Shown here one piece after another: positions 25,391 through 34,839 of a stretch of DNA of 64,000 nucleotides. The notes under the pieces are model-generated. The model searched no databases. It worked only from the letters and a program-made list of their open reading frames with translations, and was not told the DNA's origin. Where the stretch lies: assembly GCF_017874735.1 (NCBI RefSeq), contig NZ_JAGGLV010000001.1, forward strand, positions 124,001-188,000. Direction: 5' to 3'. Each line of letters opens with the position of its first letter. Within the stretch, counting starts at the first letter, position 1. The position numbers were made by a program, and so were the translations under genes. The DNA comes from Paenibacillus silagei. Its GTDB lineage: Bacteria; Bacillota; Bacilli; Paenibacillales; Paenibacillaceae.

Positions 25391-28300
25391 CTAGCTCAGG
25401 GTTTTAGGGAAAATTGTAGTGCTTTTCTTCAAAAGCTCCACAGCAATTTTACCAGCCTCAGCTCTTGTCATATTGGCTTTAGGATTAAAGTTGTACGAAG
25501 CCTTCTTTTGGCCCGTAGTGGTCACTTCAGCCCCATTCATAATTTTAGCCTTTGACACGGCCTGAACTGCGGCTAATGCATAGGACTCTATCTTACCGGA
25601 ATCCAGGAAGGACTTGGCTACTGCATCCTTTAATTTCTGATCATTAACCGGCAGCTTCAGCTTGAGTGCTCTGGCAATCATCACAGCCGCTTGCTCACGC
25701 GTAATCGGTTGATCTGGACCAAATACCCCATCGGTAAGTCCAGTCACAATTCCGGCTCTGGATGCTGTCTCAATATGTTCATAATCCCAGGTTACTGAAC
25801 TGGCCCCTGGAACCAAATCTGAATAGGTCTTATTACTATCGTAGTTAAGCGGCAGGTTCAAGCCCTTAACAAGCAGGGTCGCGAACTCTCCTCTTGTTGT
25901 CTGATCGTCTGTGCCAAACTGTTCAAAACGGAGATTATTCATGATCCCCTTGGAATACAGGGCATTAAGAATGTTTCGGGCCCATTGGTGATTCGTAATA
26001 TCGTTATAGCCACGGCTCATTTTCATAACCTTGTAATAACCAAATTCATCAAACGGAACACTGATTGTATGCTTGTTGGTATCCACAGTACCACCAATAT
26101 TCACCCATTCACGGTTGGAGTTATATTGGAATACAGTGACAACAGTCCCCGCGTCATCAACAACATTGGAGTCAAAAGCCAGTGTTAGTTTCCCCCGCTT
26201 GGATGGAGTGATCTTGCGCTCTGCCGGAGTCTGCGGATCACCGAACAAACCATCTACAGAATATGGAGCCAGGCCATTCGTTGCAGGAATGTACCCTCCA
26301 GTCGATACTGTACCCAATTCGCCCAAGCCTCCGCTAATCCAGTACACATCGGATATTCTTACGAAGTTACTGCTCTCATATGGAGAACTGAAACGAAGTG
26401 AGAATTCATCGGGAATGGTCCAGTTAGGAATTCCGCTCTCTTCAAATGTTACCGGGAAGCCGATGACATTGCCATAATCGTTACGGCGTTCGACCACACC
26501 TGTTGTCGGTTCAGCAATACCGAAGCGAAGTTTGGTATCAGGATAGAACTTCTTCAGATTGCGTGTATCTGTACTTTGCATTACAGTCCCTTTCGGGAAG
26601 GTCAATTCCAGCTTCTTATTAAATACACTGTATTTGTCCGCTACCTTAGGCGCCATGTATTGCGAATCAACTGCTACAGTGCCCGTATAGAATATTGAGA
26701 TAGTATCTGTACTTGTACTGCTTCCTCTGACAATTTGAATTTTGATGCTGTTTGCCTTATCTGGCTTCAAGCCTACGTAATCCAGAACGAACCTGCCCGG
26801 TCCCAGATCCGTTCGCTTAACGGCCTGCTCTTTGTCAATAACTACACTTGTAGCTCCCTCAGCCTCAATATCAAAATGAACAAAGTTCTTGTTCACAACA
26901 TACTGAGTCCCTACAGAGGGCTGAGGAGACAGAATGCGGTAAGCACTGACCTCCCGGATCAGCTCCAGTTTCTGACTAGTCTTGGCACCCGTGCTGTTGA
27001 TCAGTTCCAGCGTATAGATGTAGGTTCCCGGTGTATCATTGGTGAGATCCTGAATCCGCATTACGAAATCCTTCTGACTGCCGGCAAAGCTGGTAGTATA
27101 ACGTTGATCCGCAAACACAGGGCTTGCTGTATTAGCAGCACTGGCGTTAGCCGGAATATCAAGCGACAATATATTTTTGGTACCCATGTTCAGATTCAGT
27201 TTCACTGCCCCGCTGCCTCGCAGCACCAAATCATAGGTTTTCAGACTAGTTGTATACTTTGTATCATTATAAATAAAATCAGGTGTCAGATTGAACAGCT
27301 TCGTGAGCAGTACATCCGTTGGTCCAAAATTAGCGTCCGGGAATGTAGGTCTTCCTGTGCCTAAGGCCGGCTGGAATTTGCTGATGGTTGATACATTCTC
27401 ATCAAGAATATAGACACGCAGTTCCTTGCGGACCTCACGAACCTGTCCTTTTTCATCTACCCCTGTTCCTGTCAGGACAATTTTATTCTCCCCGAATACA
27501 ATAGGTCCCTCTTTAGCATCAATTTTTAAATCTACAGAAAAAGCACCATCACTTGGATTTGGCCACTTCTCTGTTCCTGTAGGTTTTATTTTCAACCCAT
27601 TCACATACATTTCAGCCAGGAAGTAGCTGCTACCCAGATTAAAGTCGATATATTGTCCCTTTACGTTCAATACTTTGCTCTCGCTGGAGTTAATTACATA
27701 AGTCTGCCCATCCGTAAGGTTGGATACATAAATGTAGCTCTTCGAGGCAAAAGAAATATTCACATCCTTGTTTGAGGATGAGCCATCTATCTTGAACCGG
27801 ACGGTCTGATTCCCGTTCTGGAAATCCGTAATTTTAAAGATATGTTCTGTTGGCGATACCGCCTTTATCCATTCCGGCGCTAAAACTCTGGTGGACAAAG
27901 GCAAATAGCTTGCAAGCAGCTTTACAGGAGTGGTTGTCATAGCTGTATTGGTTTTAACCAAGATATAGAATTCTCCAGAATCCACCTTAGCCCCATTCAG
28001 CGCTACTCCGGCAGGTACTGTCCCTGTTGTTCCGTTATACCCCGGCAAATACTTCATATCTGTAATTACAATGTTATTCTTCATATACTGAAAATCAATG
28101 GACCGGTTAACGGTCTTGGTTCCATACGCTACTGAAAGATTGTGCGTCTGCTTTTCTAAACGGTTAGCAGGTGTTGCATTATCCTTTGTTAAGGTCAAAG
28201 GGATTTTAAATGTTACCAGCCGATAAGCAGGCGAATCCTTAATTGGAGAAGGAACTAAAATTTCGGAGCCTGATTTCAACCCCACCGCACCACTGCTGCT

Positions 28301-29311
28301 AAGTGTTAAACCTTCCCCATATTCAATAGCGGGTACTGCACTATCCAGCTTCACAACTGCCGAACCGCTGAAAGGCACTCCGGCATTGTCTGGAACCATC
28401 ATCTGGACAAATAGGCTGGCAGTATCTTTATCCTCTGTCATCACTGGCTGATCTCCGTATAAAAGGTCCTGCCCTTGACCGGTACTATCTCCTAAGTACA
28501 TAGCGACTATTGGGTTCTTCTCATCATAATAGAAAATTGAATATTGAAAGCTGAGTGTGTCAGAACCATTCTGTACAACCAGCTTAAGGCTGTTCACCCC
28601 AGGCTTAAGCTCCATACGCTGGGAAAAGAAAGTGCCATCCTGCAATAATGATGTGCTTGAAGCAGTGCCATCATTAAGGGAAACCGTAACCTTGGTGGCA
28701 TTCTGCGCTTTACCTTCAAGTGTGATTTCCTTGTTGGCTACGACTAACTGTGCGCCTTCATTTAGATTCAGCTTCTCTGATCCTCCAAGAACCTGAAGCT
28801 TCTCCACATAAGGAACCTTATCGAAGAGAACGTAAAATGCTTCTGAGCGATCATTGCTGCCTTGCGATCCGGTCAATGTAATCCGGTTCATACCAGGATA
28901 CAAGGTCAGATTGGCACTGAAACGGTTATCGGGGCTGTCAACATCCAGTTGGACCACTCCCGGTGTTACGTGTGTAGGATCTTCCAGCCATTTGTTGTTC
29001 TGCTGATCCCAATTTAATAATTGTACATTTGCTCCGAGTGTAGAACTGGTTACCTTTGTAAAGGTACCTGTAACTGTCAGGCTTGCATCTGTCACCTGCA
29101 ATACATTATCTCTGGCAATTTGCAATGACGGCACTGAAGATGATGGAAGTAAAGTCAGATCAACCGTATTCCGAAGCTTTTGATTATCCGGTGTAAAGTA
29201 ACTGGTCGGCTTATCTGCAGCCGCCGCAATATTCATAAGTCCCGGCGGGACTAAGGATACCAATAAAGCGAACAGAAGTGTCCAGATAAATGTTTTTTTC
29301 ATGCGCTGCAT
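25391..29311 (-). CDS. Large SLH-domain surface protein
   Basis: 1306-residue exported protein. The signal peptide (KTFIWTLLFALLVSLVPPGL) ends near AAAA. The body (about residues 35-1090) is beta-rich with Ig-like segments of the type LTLYPGMNRITLTGSQGSN and MELKPGVNSLKLVVQNGSDT, and no enzyme motif. Three SLH domains end the protein, with ARNILNALYSKGIMNNLRFE, ITREQAAVMIARALKLKLPV and MTRAEAGKIAVELLKKST. The ATG at 29311 follows GGGAGAGG by 8 bases. It is probably anchored to the pyruvylated wall polymer made by the csaB locus that lies directly upstream. Confidence 0.9.
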   Translation of the reverse strand: MQRMKKTFIWTLLFALLVSLVPPGLMNIAAAADKPTSYFTPDNQKLRNTVDLTLLPSSSVPSLQIARDNVLQVTDASLTVTGTFTKVTSSTLGANVQLLNWDQQNNKWLEDPTHVTPGVVQLDVDSPDNRFSANLTLYPGMNRITLTGSQGSNDRSEAFYVLFDKVPYVEKLQVLGGSEKLNLNEGAQLVVANKEITLEGKAQNATKVTVSLNDGTASSTSLLQDGTFFSQRMELKPGVNSLKLVVQNGSDTLSFQYSIFYYDEKNPIVAMYLGDSTGQGQDLLYGDQPVMTEDKDTASLFVQMMVPDNAGVPFSGSAVVKLDSAVPAIEYGEGLTLSSSGAVGLKSGSEILVPSPIKDSPAYRLVTFKIPLTLTKDNATPANRLEKQTHNLSVAYGTKTVNRSIDFQYMKNNIVITDMKYLPGYNGTTGTVPAGVALNGAKVDSGEFYILVKTNTAMTTTPVKLLASYLPLSTRVLAPEWIKAVSPTEHIFKITDFQNGNQTVRFKIDGSSSNKDVNISFASKSYIYVSNLTDGQTYVINSSESKVLNVKGQYIDFNLGSSYFLAEMYVNGLKIKPTGTEKWPNPSDGAFSVDLKIDAKEGPIVFGENKIVLTGTGVDEKGQVREVRKELRVYILDENVSTISKFQPALGTGRPTFPDANFGPTDVLLTKLFNLTPDFIYNDTKYTTSLKTYDLVLRGSGAVKLNLNMGTKNILSLDIPANASAANTASPVFADQRYTTSFAGSQKDFVMRIQDLTNDTPGTYIYTLELINSTGAKTSQKLELIREVSAYRILSPQPSVGTQYVVNKNFVHFDIEAEGATSVVIDKEQAVKRTDLGPGRFVLDYVGLKPDKANSIKIQIVRGSSTSTDTISIFYTGTVAVDSQYMAPKVADKYSVFNKKLELTFPKGTVMQSTDTRNLKKFYPDTKLRFGIAEPTTGVVERRNDYGNVIGFPVTFEESGIPNWTIPDEFSLRFSSPYESSNFVRISDVYWISGGLGELGTVSTGGYIPATNGLAPYSVDGLFGDPQTPAERKITPSKRGKLTLAFDSNVVDDAGTVVTVFQYNSNREWVNIGGTVDTNKHTISVPFDEFGYYKVMKMSRGYNDITNHQWARNILNALYSKGIMNNLRFEQFGTDDQTTRGEFATLLVKGLNLPLNYDSNKTYSDLVPGASSVTWDYEHIETASRAGIVTGLTDGVFGPDQPITREQAAVMIARALKLKLPVNDQKLKDAVAKSFLDSGKIESYALAAVQAVSKAKIMNGAEVTTTGQKKASYNFNPKANMTRAEAGKIAVELLKKSTTIFPKTLS

Positions 29312-29424
29312 GTCATTAACCTCTCCCTTTTGTTGATGATAATTATTTTATCGGTCCAGCAGCCCATAATATGAAGGACTCCGCCCAACTTTTCTGTAAG
29401 CGGCATCCAGATCTGCAATAAGAC

Positions 29425-29458
29425 AAAAAAAAGAGCGTACCCTTATGGAAGGATACGC
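29425..29458 (-). terminator. Terminator after the tagO-like gene
   Basis: 10-bp stem GCGTATCCTT/AAGGGTACGC (29449-29458 with 29435-29444, one wobble) followed on the minus strand by TCTTTTTTTT. It closes the wall-polymer gene run before the SLH gene. Confidence 0.9.
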
Positions 29459-29509
29459 ACCGATATTTAATGAAACAATTTGTGAATCGTAATTCAGCTT
29501 CAAAAGAAA

Positions 29510-30637
29510 TTATAACTTACTGCCCCGCTCTTGCCCAACCTTCATCCGCATTCTCAAAAACAAATCAATCACCGGGCGCTTGGTCTTGCTGATGACGCCG
29601 GTGATCTCTGCGCCGATCTGGAGGAAGAAGAGCATGACGCAGATGACTACGAAGGTAACCCAGTTGGCTTCGTAGAGCGAAGCAGAGGTCTGGATGACTG
29701 CCAGGATACCGAAGAATGCGGCAATGCCGTAGATGATCAGTACCGTCTGGCGGTGGCTGAAGCCGAGCTCGCGCAGACAGTGATGGAGATGGCCTTTATC
29801 CGGAGCGAAGATCGGCTTCTTCTGCAGCTTGCGCCGGACGATGGCGAAGAACGTATCCGATAACGGAACTCCGATAATCAGGAGTGGTGTGATGAATGAA
29901 ACCACCGCAATCTGTTTGAAGCCGAGGAGTGCAAGCAGTGCCAGGCAGAAGCCCAGGAACAGCGAGCCCGTATCTCCCATGAAGATTTTGGCGGGATGGA
30001 AGTTGAAGAACAGGAATCCCAGTATGCTGCCCAGAAGCAGCAGACAGAGCAGGGCAACCATCGTGTTCCCCATCAGGAAAGCCATGACAGCAATCGTAGC
30101 AATGGCAATACCGGATACGCCTGCTGCAAGCCCGTCCAGCCCATCGATCAGGTTCACGGCGTTCGTGACGCCGACAATCCAGAAGATCGTCAGAGGGATG
30201 GCAATCCAGCTCTCTAAGGAAGAATAGCTATTATGAAAAGGAATATTTACGAAATCTACCGTGATGCCAAACCCGAAAACCACAATACAGGCAGCGGCAA
30301 TCTGGCCCAGCAGCTTCACTTTGGCTGATAGCTCAAAACGGTCATCCAGACCGCCGATCAACACAATCAGGCCTCCGCCGCATAGCAGCGCTTTAATGAA
30401 ATTAGCCTCCCGGGGAGTGAAGTCATACGGAATAATTGGTAATACGGCAAGCAGGCCTAACACAAACGCCAGAAATATGCCGAGTCCGCCAAGGCGGGGC
30501 ATGATCTTCGTATGCACTTTCCGGGCATTTGGCACATCTGTCGCACCGATCTTAATGGCGAATTTCTTCACGAACGGCGTCAAAAGCAGTGCAAGCCCCA
30601 TGCACACAACGAATCCGGCGATGTATATGATTAACAT
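29510..30637 (-). CDS. tagO: Undecaprenyl-phosphate N-acetylglucosaminyl 1-phosphate transferase (TagO/WecA type)
   Basis: 375-residue polytopic membrane enzyme of the MraY/WecA family, which transfers GlcNAc-1-phosphate to undecaprenyl phosphate and so commits lipid carrier to wall polymers. Family motifs are present: LGGLGIFLAF, GGLDDRFELSAKVKLLGQ (catalytic Asp pair), NAVNLIDGLDGLAAG, FMGDTGSLFLG and the histidine motif KGHLHHCLRELGFSHRQ. About ten or eleven membrane segments are visible. Together with the tagA-like gene it should make the first two sugars of the linkage unit for the secondary wall polymer. It is the last gene of the csaB-tagA-tagO run. WecA and TagO cannot be told apart by sequence reading alone. 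Confidence 0.93.
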   Translation of the reverse strand: MLIIYIAGFVVCMGLALLLTPFVKKFAIKIGATDVPNARKVHTKIMPRLGGLGIFLAFVLGLLAVLPIIPYDFTPREANFIKALLCGGGLIVLIGGLDDRFELSAKVKLLGQIAAACIVVFGFGITVDFVNIPFHNSYSSLESWIAIPLTIFWIVGVTNAVNLIDGLDGLAAGVSGIAIATIAVMAFLMGNTMVALLCLLLLGSILGFLFFNFHPAKIFMGDTGSLFLGFCLALLALLGFKQIAVVSFITPLLIIGVPLSDTFFAIVRRKLQKKPIFAPDKGHLHHCLRELGFSHRQTVLIIYGIAAFFGILAVIQTSASLYEANWVTFVVICVMLFFLQIGAEITGVISKTKRPVIDLFLRMRMKVGQERGSKL

Positions 30638-30750
30638 GTGAAAAGTCGACCTCCATTTCTCTACCGCATTGAATTATACGCTGAACCAAAAACAAATTCC
30701 AATACTGTTTTTAGGCGGTAACACGGATTTTTTCAGTAAATTTCCTCATT

Positions 30751-31509
30751 TTACTGTTCTTTTGTCACTTTATCTTTCTCTCGTACCACTTTTACTGCGA
30801 ATTTCGGCAGCGCAAGCATTCTTTTGTAACGTGTGGGTTCCTTGAGCAGCCGGTATAACCATTCTGCCCTTAATTTCTGGAAGGCCACAGGGGCACGGCG
30901 GCTCTTGCCGGAGATCACATCAAAGCTCCCGCCGACACCCATCATCACCGGGATCTGCAGCCGGGCTTTGTATTTGGCGATCCATGGCTCCTGGCTGTCC
31001 GCCCCTCTGGCAACAAAGAGCAAGTCAGGCTTCGCTTCAAGGATTCCGCCCACAATGTGTTCATCCTCTGCCGGACCAAAATACCCGTCATGATATCCTG
31101 CGATGACAATACCGGGATATCTTGTTTGTAACCGGGAAGCCGTCTCGCGAATCACCTCAGGGGTTGAACCGAGCAAATATACTCTCCAGTTATAGCTTTC
31201 GCCTTGGTGCAATAATTCATGTAAAAGATCAAAGCCCGCTACACGCTCAGCTACAGGCTCCTGACAATACTCCGCGGCCCACACCACTCCAGTTCCGTCA
31301 GGGACAACCAGCTCTGCTGATTTCATAATCTCCATATAAGACGGATTCTCCAGCGCCGCCATGACCATAATCGGATTGGCAGTAATTACCTGATGAGGCT
31401 CACGCTTATGAACCGCCTCTGTCAGATAAGAAACGGTGGTCTTCATATCCGCCTTGGATACTCGTATGCCAAAAATGGGTACTGTCGGTAATGCGCTATC
31501 TGCTTTCAC
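30751..31509 (-). CDS. tagA: WecG/TagA/CpsF family glycosyltransferase
   Basis: 252-residue GT26 enzyme, expected to add N-acetylmannosamine to undecaprenyl-PP-GlcNAc in linkage-unit synthesis. Family marks: QVITANPIMVMAA (active-site Thr and Asn region), VVPDGTGVVWA (catalytic Asp), GVGGSFDVISGKSRRAPVAF and EWLYRLLKEPTRYKRMLALP. The loop that usually reads GAPKQEKW is GADSQEPW here, an unusual change at a conserved place. The start is GTG at 31509, about 10 bases after AAAGGA. It begins 7 bases after the csaB stop, so the two are co-transcribed. The window also has wecB, which makes the UDP-ManNAc substrate. Confidence 0.92.
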   Translation of the reverse strand: MKADSALPTVPIFGIRVSKADMKTTVSYLTEAVHKREPHQVITANPIMVMAALENPSYMEIMKSAELVVPDGTGVVWAAEYCQEPVAERVAGFDLLHELLHQGESYNWRVYLLGSTPEVIRETASRLQTRYPGIVIAGYHDGYFGPAEDEHIVGGILEAKPDLLFVARGADSQEPWIAKYKARLQIPVMMGVGGSFDVISGKSRRAPVAFQKLRAEWLYRLLKEPTRYKRMLALPKFAVKVVREKDKVTKEQ

Positions 31510-31516
31510 TTGTCAC

Positions 31517-32680
31517 TCATCCTTTACGGCCGAAATATTGGACAATTCGCCGGGCCGGTGCCTCTGCCTCTTGGGTGAGCGCGGCAATCAGCGGCTCCCG
31601 CTCCTGCTTCCAGCGCTCCCCTGAGCGCAGCAGTTCCAGAAGCCCGGCAGCTACCTTGTCTGCCTCCAGTGTATCTGTCTTGCCTACCGGCTGACAATCC
31701 ACCCGCTCTAGAAAATGATCAATCTTCGGATCATAAGAGACGCCCATCAGCGGAACACGCTGTCCCGCAGCATAGATAAGGCTGTGCAGCCGCATACCTA
31801 TAAGGGCCTGGCACTGGCTTACCTCCCGCAGCATCTGCAGCGGATGAAGCGCATCCTCACGGATCGTTACCGATCCTCCATTGTCTTCTATACTCCGGCC
31901 CAGCTTCTGCATTACATAGCGAGAAGCCTCATTGTCCGCAGAATGATGGAAGGGCAGAAAGTGTACATGGAGCGGCTGGACCGCAGAAGCCTTCACCAGG
32001 CCTTCAGCCAACGCGTCCAGCTCCTTACGGGACTGCTCCCAGAAGCGGACAGAGACACCTACAGTAGCGGGCACAACTTGCAGGCCAGGAACTGGCGTAT
32101 CCCCAATCAACGTCCCTTTTTCTACCCCTGGCTGCATATCCTCAGGCAACTCCAGACCCATAACCGGGTCAGGTACTACCTCTACCTCATCAATACTAAG
32201 CCCCATAGACTGAAGCAACAGGCGGGACTGTTCATCCCGCACGGAGATATAGGCACATTTCCGGAATATGGATTTGATCAGCGGATGAAACAGCTTGCGG
32301 TTCACCGGGCCGATTCCCTGGGAATAGATAAATACCGGCTTCCCCATCCACTGGGCCAGCTTGATAATACCGAGGTAATACGGAATGGTCTTGCTGCTTG
32401 TAACATCCTGAAGCAGGCTGCCGCCGCCGCTGATCAGGCCCGCACTTTCTGATATGGCTCTGCGGACCTCTCCCAGCTTCATCCGGTGTACAGATTCCAC
32501 CCCGTACGTGGCAGCCGTCCACTCCGGATCAATGGATAGAACCACAGGCGCAAGCGTTATTCCGGCAGCCTGGGACTGCTTGCGCAGAGCATTCAGAATC
32601 GACTGCAGAACGGCTTCGTCTCCGCTGTTGCGGAAGCCGTAGAAGCCGGAGATTACAATTTTTTGAGGAGTGGTGACCAT
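31517..32680 (-). CDS. csaB: Polysaccharide pyruvyl transferase CsaB
   Basis: 387-residue enzyme that adds ketal pyruvate to the secondary wall polymer, the modification SLH domains recognise. It begins MVTTPQKIVISGFYGFRNSG with DEAVLQSIL, the typical CsaB N-terminus; further family marks are SGGGSLLQDVTSSKTIPYYL, YSQGIGPVN and ALIGMRLHSLIYA. The ATG at 32680 is inside the last codons of the DUF5693 gene (28-base overlap), so translation is probably coupled; longer starts upstream have no conserved sequence. Three SLH proteins are encoded just downstream, which supports the role. Confidence 0.94.
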   Translation of the reverse strand: MVTTPQKIVISGFYGFRNSGDEAVLQSILNALRKQSQAAGITLAPVVLSIDPEWTAATYGVESVHRMKLGEVRRAISESAGLISGGGSLLQDVTSSKTIPYYLGIIKLAQWMGKPVFIYSQGIGPVNRKLFHPLIKSIFRKCAYISVRDEQSRLLLQSMGLSIDEVEVVPDPVMGLELPEDMQPGVEKGTLIGDTPVPGLQVVPATVGVSVRFWEQSRKELDALAEGLVKASAVQPLHVHFLPFHHSADNEASRYVMQKLGRSIEDNGGSVTIREDALHPLQMLREVSQCQALIGMRLHSLIYAAGQRVPLMGVSYDPKIDHFLERVDCQPVGKTDTLEADKVAAGLLELLRSGERWKQEREPLIAALTQEAEAPARRIVQYFGRKG

Positions 32681-34692
32681 CGCTTCCAACATCCTTCCGC
32701 AATCTGCCATACCCCAACAGCGATAATACCGATGATCAGGCCGAGTCCAAGACCCAGGAGTCCGCGGATCAGCGAGATCAGCACAGGTGAATGAATATGG
32801 GCAAAGGTATCCACCATAGACAACTGCCCAATAACTGCAATAATCATGATGAAGGCTGCACTCCGGTATTTATAGGCCAAGAATGCACCGAGGATAAAGA
32901 GCGGATGTGCCAGCAGGAACTCCTTGTTACGCGGTCTTACCCCGACGGTATTCTCCAGGAAGACACGAAGGATTTTCTCCGGTGCACTTACACTTCCGGC
33001 ATTCCCGGTCCGGCTCAAATAATACATCCCCACGATACCGATCACACCGGCGGCAATGACCATAGCGAGTGTAATCGGCGTCCGCAGCAGCTTACCTGTC
33101 TTGTTAAAGGCAAACTCTCCACGATACAAAAGCACATACAGTGCAGTAAGCCCGATCGGGGCCAAATGCAGCAGACTTACCCCGCGGAACTGTTCCAGTA
33201 CCAGGGCATAGGTAATATTATTCAGCAGCGCAATGACGAAAGGCACCGCACTGAAGGTGATTAACGCAGTTTTGACATACAGAACGAGACTATGCGTCAG
33301 ACGGCGGCGCGGGCTCATTACGGCAAAGGTTAACGGATTGGCGCGTAAAGGAGGGCCCATCTCATTAATTTTGCGGATAGCCAGCACTATAGCCAGGGTA
33401 GGCGCACTTATGGCTACGGCAAGCGCAAGCGCCTGTTCAAATAATGCCGGCTTCAGAACCAGCAGTCCTGCACTTCCAACCAGTCCAAGCACCCATACAG
33501 GCAGAGTAAGCCAAGGGATGAAGTAGGAGAACAGCAGCGCAACCATAGCCACCGCCCCGATCACCGCAATCAGCTTGAAGTAACGCTGGAAGGAGGAATC
33601 GCTCACATCAAAGGCTGTAGCTTGTCCAATCTTGAAGCCGTTCGCCTCAATCTTGGCTACTGCACCCTCAGGTCCGCTGAGACTCTCAATCAGGTTATCC
33701 AGCGTATCTGTGATAGCAGCCTTCTTAGTGTCTCTGGAGGGAATCGTATTCAGATAGATCATACGGATATTGCGGTCTTTGGTGCCCAGCGCGAACCGGT
33801 CTGCGATCACTTCAGTCTTCAGGCTGGAATCCGCCTCACTGAGTGAATACAGGCGCGCCACGTTGTAATCCAGCATATAGGCCAGCTTGGAGAAGCCCTT
33901 CTGCTGAACCTTAATATTCTCGATTGCCGCAATTCCCATCCCGTGCTGCTTCAGGAGATCGGCGAAGACGGTCAGACTGCCCGTATCCGCATCATCGGAG
34001 TACCCTTTGACAGACTCTCCTTCAAAAAGAATCCGCTTGACGCCAAGCTCGGCGTAACGGTCCAGCAGCTTCTTCACGGCATCCTGATTGTATGCCAGAG
34101 AGTCTACAAGCCGGGGCACAATGTTGAAGCCCTTCGCATGCAGCATTTCCAGTGTAATCGGGTCCGGCTGCAGCGGCTTGAGCGTTGCATCCTCCAGCGG
34201 TGTCTGGATGATCAGCCCCTGCTGGCCGCGGTAGTTCCATTCTTCCGTCCGGATGTCCAGTCTGCTGAAGGCATCGCGGATAACCGGTGAGAGCATTTCA
34301 CTGTTCTTCGCACTGGTAAAGAGGACATATGTATAGTTCTCATTCTCCGGAATCACAGTATCGGTAAGATTGGCGATATCAGACGCTCCCCAGATCATCA
34401 GGCGGCGCGCCTTGCGGAAATCCTCCAATGTATTTTCATAGATAGCCATACTCTGAACACCGGCTGCCTTCAGCCGGTCTAACTGCTCGTTGATATAATC
34501 CTGCGGGTTCTCCCGGTAGCTCGCAACCTCAACCAGATCGCGGTAATCAAAGACAAACTCAACCGTTTTGGAAGACTTCTCTGTCTGTAGACGGTCATAT
34601 ACGACCGGAAGCGCACCGATCAGACCTATCACCATAATGATCCATAACCACTTGCGTGATGCTATATTCCAGCGTTGCCATTTCTGCTGCAC
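32653..34692 (-). CDS. DUF5693 family multi-pass membrane protein
   Basis: 679-residue protein of unknown function that commonly accompanies csaB in SLH-bearing Firmicutes. One N-terminal membrane segment (WLWIIMVIGLIGALPVVYDR) is followed by an extracytoplasmic domain of about 320 residues with a TIM-barrel-like rhythm (RLKAAGVQSMAIYENTLEDF, KRILFEGESVKGYSDDADTG). About nine to eleven further membrane segments fill residues 370-675. GTG at 34692 is 6 bases after GAGGAGGT; the TTG one codon earlier is less well spaced. It overlaps csaB by 28 bases. A role in exporting, assembling or pyruvylating the polymer is an inference from context. Confidence 0.87.
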   Translation of the reverse strand: MQQKWQRWNIASRKWLWIIMVIGLIGALPVVYDRLQTEKSSKTVEFVFDYRDLVEVASYRENPQDYINEQLDRLKAAGVQSMAIYENTLEDFRKARRLMIWGASDIANLTDTVIPENENYTYVLFTSAKNSEMLSPVIRDAFSRLDIRTEEWNYRGQQGLIIQTPLEDATLKPLQPDPITLEMLHAKGFNIVPRLVDSLAYNQDAVKKLLDRYAELGVKRILFEGESVKGYSDDADTGSLTVFADLLKQHGMGIAAIENIKVQQKGFSKLAYMLDYNVARLYSLSEADSSLKTEVIADRFALGTKDRNIRMIYLNTIPSRDTKKAAITDTLDNLIESLSGPEGAVAKIEANGFKIGQATAFDVSDSSFQRYFKLIAVIGAVAMVALLFSYFIPWLTLPVWVLGLVGSAGLLVLKPALFEQALALAVAISAPTLAIVLAIRKINEMGPPLRANPLTFAVMSPRRRLTHSLVLYVKTALITFSAVPFVIALLNNITYALVLEQFRGVSLLHLAPIGLTALYVLLYRGEFAFNKTGKLLRTPITLAMVIAAGVIGIVGMYYLSRTGNAGSVSAPEKILRVFLENTVGVRPRNKEFLLAHPLFILGAFLAYKYRSAAFIMIIAVIGQLSMVDTFAHIHSPVLISLIRGLLGLGLGLIIGIIAVGVWQIAEGCWKRWSPLLKKL

Positions 34693-34775
34693 CAAAGTAC
34701 CTCCTCTTTCACTTTAAAGCTGATTGCCTTACATCACAGCTGCCGACCCGACCCTCTTGCCACCGGCAAATTTAA

Positions 34776-34818
34776 GCGGAAACGGAGGTCTGTCCATCTG
34801 GAGCAGCTCCGTTTCCGC
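34776..34818. repeat. GGAAACGG-type hairpin between pgcA and the DUF5693 gene
   Basis: Perfect 12-bp inverted repeat GCGGAAACGGAG (34776-34787) and CTCCGTTTCCGC (34807-34818). On the minus strand it is followed only by TTAAATTT, so at best it is a weak terminator. Its left arm resembles the start of the three-copy element described at 43127, 56373 and 60294. Confidence 0.65.
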
Positions 34819-34839
34819 AGGGAAGTTATCTATTACTTA